Origin: Anaerolineae bacterium
Lineage (GTDB): Bacteria; Chloroflexota; Anaerolineae; B4-G1
Assembly: GCA_030612585.1 (NCBI GenBank)
Contig: JAUWNP010000205.1
Span: forward strand, 1-8,120
Direction: 5' to 3'
DNA length: 8,120 nt
Below are positions 5,813 to 8,120 of the stretch, piece by piece (the stretch's first letter is position 1; the number at the start of each line of letters is the position of its first letter). The notes under the pieces were generated by a model. That model ran no database searches and had not been told where the DNA came from. It saw nothing but the letters and a program-made list of their open reading frames with translations. Made by a program: the position numbers and the translations under genes.

Positions 5813-8120
5813 TATCCACGCGATAGATGGTCACGCTACCGGTATCGTAGACAGTCTCCATTAGTTGGGCGAACTTCGCCAGGCCAGCGGCGGGGTAGCG
5901 CGCCCGCTCGACCGGCCCGACGTAAACGTAACTTATATCATACTTATCGAGCAGCGTCAAGGCCTGGTTCGGGTCCACGCTGGTATAAAGGGCCTCAATG
6001 TCGGGTTCACGACGCGCAGGCTCGTCGTAATCCCCACGCCACTGGTGCTCGTGGCCGGCCCAGCCGAGCAGCGTGGGCAGGCCAGTATGAGCGGAGACAC
6101 GGCCCTCGTAGACGTAGGCCCGGAAACGATCGCCCGGGGCCTCCAGGATGACCGGCGTGCCAGCGACGTTCTCGTTGAGCCAGGCAATGGCGGCGTAGTC
6201 GTCCGGCTGCGTCTCGGCCAGGTAGGCCGCGCCGTCGAGCGTCGGCGGCCCGCCGTAATCGCGGGCGCGGGCGGGGATCGCCAGTGCCGGGTAGATCAGA
6301 CCGGCGGCGGCGAGCAGTGTAACCAGGATCACTACCCCCACCCTACCCCGGCGGATGAAGCATGCCAGCGCATAGGCCCCGGCGATGGCCCACACCACCC
6401 AGGCCTGGAAGTAAAACTTGAAGACGGTGTTCATGCGGGTGCCGAAGTGGTCGCGCAGATAGACAAATTCGACGACGAGGGTGAGCAAAGCGCCGGTGGC
6501 GAAGAGGAGAAGGGCGAAGTTGGCAGATTGGTAGATTGGTAGATTGGTAGATTGGGAAACCGGTGAACTGGCAGGTTGAGCGATTCGCCGGTTGGTGCGA
6601 AAGAGGAGGGCAATGGTAGTGAGGAGAGCGATGAGGCCGAGGGCGGTCCAGAAGGGAGATTGGATGATGGATTGCACGGTAATGACTACGCGAAGAAGCA
6701 AGGGGGCAGGCTCCAAGACCACAGGATCGAGCAGACGTGCCACCAGGCTGCGCGAGATGAGAGAAGACGCATCGAGCACATCCTCCAGGCCGGGGATCGG
6801 CCCGCCGCGCAACCAGGCCGCCAGGTAGACCGTCGGCCCCTGCGGGGGAATCACATCCAGCCAGACCAGAGCCACGACGAAGGCCAGCACGAGCACCAGA
6901 GCGCCGAGGATGACCAGCGCCACAACCAGCGTCCACCTGGCCACCTCACGAGCCCGCACCCCATCCCGCCGCCCCTGATCGGCAACAAAGAGCGCGGCGA
7001 TGAGGATCAGTGGCCCGAACATCACCACAAACTGGGGTAGCCGCGTGCCGTTGAACAGGTTGGGCAGGATACCACCAGCCTGGGATTGGAAGCCGAGCCA
7101 GAAGGGGAGATAAAGAAAGATGCCGGTCAGGAGAAGGGTGATGAAGAAGAACGTGAAACGTAGAATGTGTTTCGTGTTTCGTGTTTCGTGTTTCGTGTTT
7201 CGTAGATGGGCGAGGGTGTAGGCGCTGGCGACGATGAAGAGGTAGATGGGAAAGTCCCAGGTATTGAGGAAACCCAGCCCCCCCAGACAGAGGGCGTAGA
7301 TGAGAAACTCCCAGAAGGCGAGAGGCAGATCGGAGAGTAGAGATTGGAGAGCGGAGAGTGGAGAGTACGGATTACCGGCTCGCGATTCGCCATTCGCTAT
7401 CCGCAGATACAGATTGAGGGCCAGGGCCAGGGCGAGGAGGACAAAGGGTAGCGCCAGGACGTGAGGGTGCATGTCGCCCAGTATGAAACTGAAGGCCGGG
7501 AACTCGTCAATCACCTCCTGCTCCATTCCCCAGGGAGTGTAATCGTGGAGGACGCGGGAGGCCTGCCACCACCACATGAAACGCGAAGGAACCCAACTGC
7601 CCTCAGCGAAGGGGGGCGGAGCGACGTTAAGTGAGCGCACGTCGAGCCACTGCCAGAAGGAGGCCAGGCCGATACCCCGCGCGTGCAACACCTCCAGCAG
7701 CCCCTCCAGGTTGCCCATCACGACCAGCAGCAGCGGCCCCAGCAACCCGCCCAGAATAGCAAACCTCTCCCCCACCCTCCCCTCTGCTCCTCTGCTCCCC
7801 TGCTCCCCTGCCCCCCTGCCCCTCTGCTCCCCTGCCCCCCTGCCCTCCGCCGCGATGAGGTTGTAGACCAGGCTGAAGGCCCCGGTGCAGGCGAGCGCAA
7901 AGAGGGTGGCGATGCCAAGATTGAAGGCGATGGAGGGCGGGACGGCCGCCAACCGGGTGAGCATGGCGACGATGATATAGCCGAAGTAGTAGTAGGAGAT
8001 GCCAAAACCGGAGAGCCAGGGGTCGTGGGGCGGGAAGGTACCGGAGCGCAGGATGGCGCGCAGGAAACCGATCTCCATCCATTTCTCGCCGCCCGCCGTC
8101 TCGATGCGCGGCATGTAGGC
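5808..8120 (-). CDS. DUF2298 (TIGR03662, Chlor_Arch_YYY) membrane protein, 5' end outside window
   Basis: The reading frame is open to the window edge, giving 770 residues. An internal ATG at 8112-8114 is unlikely to be the true start, because family members have at least one more membrane segment before FLRAILRS. Counting from that Met, the family marks are FPPHDPW (27-33), YYYFG (41-45), GDMHPH (213-218), NTWDFP (284-289), RMNTVFKFYFQAW (560-572) and, in the C-terminal external region, TGLPTLLGW followed by HEHQWRG. All are typical of DUF2298, large polytopic proteins thought to be distant GT-C relatives with no proven reaction. The C-terminal ~150 residues look soluble and extracytoplasmic. 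Members often sit beside TIGR03663 genes, as here. Four short tandem-repeat tracts are translated in frame in loops at ~91-112, 237-262, 305-316 and 520-531. The TGA stop lies inside another repeat tract. The family call is firm; a role in surface glycan assembly is inferred. Confidence 0.94.
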   Translation of the reverse strand, partial: AYMPRIETAGGEKWMEIGFLRAILRSGTFPPHDPWLSGFGISYYYFGYIIVAMLTRLAAVPPSIAFNLGIATLFALACTGAFSLVYNLIAAEGRGAGEQRGRGAGEQGSRGAEGRVGERFAILGGLLGPLLLVVMGNLEGLLEVLHARGIGLASFWQWLDVRSLNVAPPPFAEGSWVPSRFMWWWQASRVLHDYTPWGMEQEVIDEFPAFSFILGDMHPHVLALPFVLLALALALNLYLRIANGESRAGNPYSPLSALQSLLSDLPLAFWEFLIYALCLGGLGFLNTWDFPIYLFIVASAYTLAHLRNTKHETRNTKHILRFTFFFITLLLTGIFLYLPFWLGFQSQAGGILPNLFNGTRLPQFVVMFGPLILIAALFVADQGRRDGVRAREVARWTLVVALVILGALVLVLAFVVALVWLDVIPPQGPTVYLAAWLRGGPIPGLEDVLDASSLISRSLVARLLDPVVLEPAPLLLRVVITVQSIIQSPFWTALGLIALLTTIALLFRTNRRIAQPASSPVSQSTNLPIYQSANFALLLFATGALLTLVVEFVYLRDHFGTRMNTVFKFYFQAWVVWAIAGAYALACFIRRGRVGVVILVTLLAAAGLIYPALAIPARARDYGGPPTLDGAAYLAETQPDDYAAIAWLNENVAGTPVILEAPGDRFRAYVYEGRVSAHTGLPTLLGWAGHEHQWRGDYDEPARREPDIEALYTSVDPNQALTLLDKYDISYVYVGPVERARYPAAGLAKFAQLMETVYDTGSVTIYRVDK
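6525..6556. repeat. Four-unit 8-bp tandem repeat AGATTGGT inside the DUF2298 gene
   Basis: AGATTGGT occurs three times and AGATTGGG once in exact register. The coding strand encodes SQSTNLPIYQSANF at about residues 520-531, in a hydrophilic segment after FRTNRR and before the next hydrophobic helix. Related degenerate sequence continues to about 6595. Confidence 0.88.
7167..7201. repeat. Five-unit 7-bp tandem repeat GTGTTTC inside the DUF2298 gene
   Basis: There are five perfect GTGTTTC heptamers. The coding strand cycles through three frames to give RNTKHET, seen as LRNTKHETRNTKH at about residues 304-316. It lies between two strongly hydrophobic segments in a positively charged loop. Confidence 0.93.
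7331..7404. repeat. Two adjacent 7-bp tandem repeats inside the DUF2298 gene
   Basis: Units of the TGGAGAG type fill 7331-7365 (five heptamers). A second family, GGCTCGC GATTCGC CATTCGC TATCCGC, fills 7377-7404 (four heptamers). The coding strand gives RIANGESRAG and then YSPLSALQSLLSDLP at about residues 237-262, between hydrophobic helices. Confidence 0.8.
7781..7844. repeat. Eight-unit 8-bp tandem repeat CCCCTGCC/CCTCTGCT inside the DUF2298 gene
   Basis: Eight octamers lie in exact register. On the coding strand they read as GGCAGGGG/AGCAGAGG and encode a Gly-Arg-Ala-Glu-Gln peptide with an eight-residue period (GRGAGEQR) at about residues 91-112. It sits between the helix ending SLVYNLIAA and the helix starting FAILGGLL, a charged and probably disordered loop. 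Confidence 0.93.

Noticed and set aside
8112..8114. ATG as the true start of the DUF2298 gene
   Set aside because: The frame continues to the window edge and the family normally has more N-terminal membrane sequence before FLRAILRS, so this Met is probably internal.

Overview
The window looks like chromosomal DNA from a GC-rich bacterium, most likely a Chloroflexota (Anaerolineae/Chloroflexia-type) genome. The main reason is that it pairs a DUF2298 protein (the TIGR03662 'Chlor_Arch_YYY' family, with its YYYFG motif) with a TIGR03663-type GT-C membrane protein. As I recall, these two families occur together, sporadically, mainly in Chloroflexi and archaea. The taxonomic call is inference, since there is no rRNA or housekeeping marker here.

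All real coding sequence is on the minus strand, read from high to low coordinates. (1) 5808-8120 is a DUF2298 polytopic membrane protein whose 5' end lies beyond the window. (2) 3894-5783, starting 24 bases after it, is a GT39/TIGR03663-like membrane protein. (3) After a 582-base gap comes 30-3311, a 1093-residue TIGR03663/GT39-like membrane protein fused to a C-terminal six-unit NHL beta-propeller. Proteins (2) and (3) share the same layout of membrane helices followed by a domain with a WYLRD motif, so they are probably paralogues. Together the three resemble a cell-surface glycan or glycoprotein assembly locus: GT-C enzymes that take lipid-linked sugars outside the membrane, plus an external propeller that could bind or present something. 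The substrate cannot be read from the sequence.

The most unusual feature is a dense set of short tandem repeats with 7- or 8-base units. Every gene carries at least one inside its coding sequence, in frame, in a hydrophilic loop between membrane helices or at a terminus. One tract spans the junction of genes (1) and (2) and supplies the stop codon of one and the start codon of the other. That tract has a perfect 36-base inverted copy inside gene (2). The arrangement resembles the heptanucleotide STRR repeats known from filamentous cyanobacteria and suggests possible slippage or inversion variants.

The 582-base gap (3312-3893) has no credible gene. It holds a mosaic of palindromic dispersed repeats framed by an inverted pair (3349-3378 / 3659-3694), two short hairpins sharing a core (3714-3764), an AT-rich island flanked by an inverted repeat (3790-3875), and a 14-base tandem duplication directly before the last gene. 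Bases 1-29 hold nothing I can identify.
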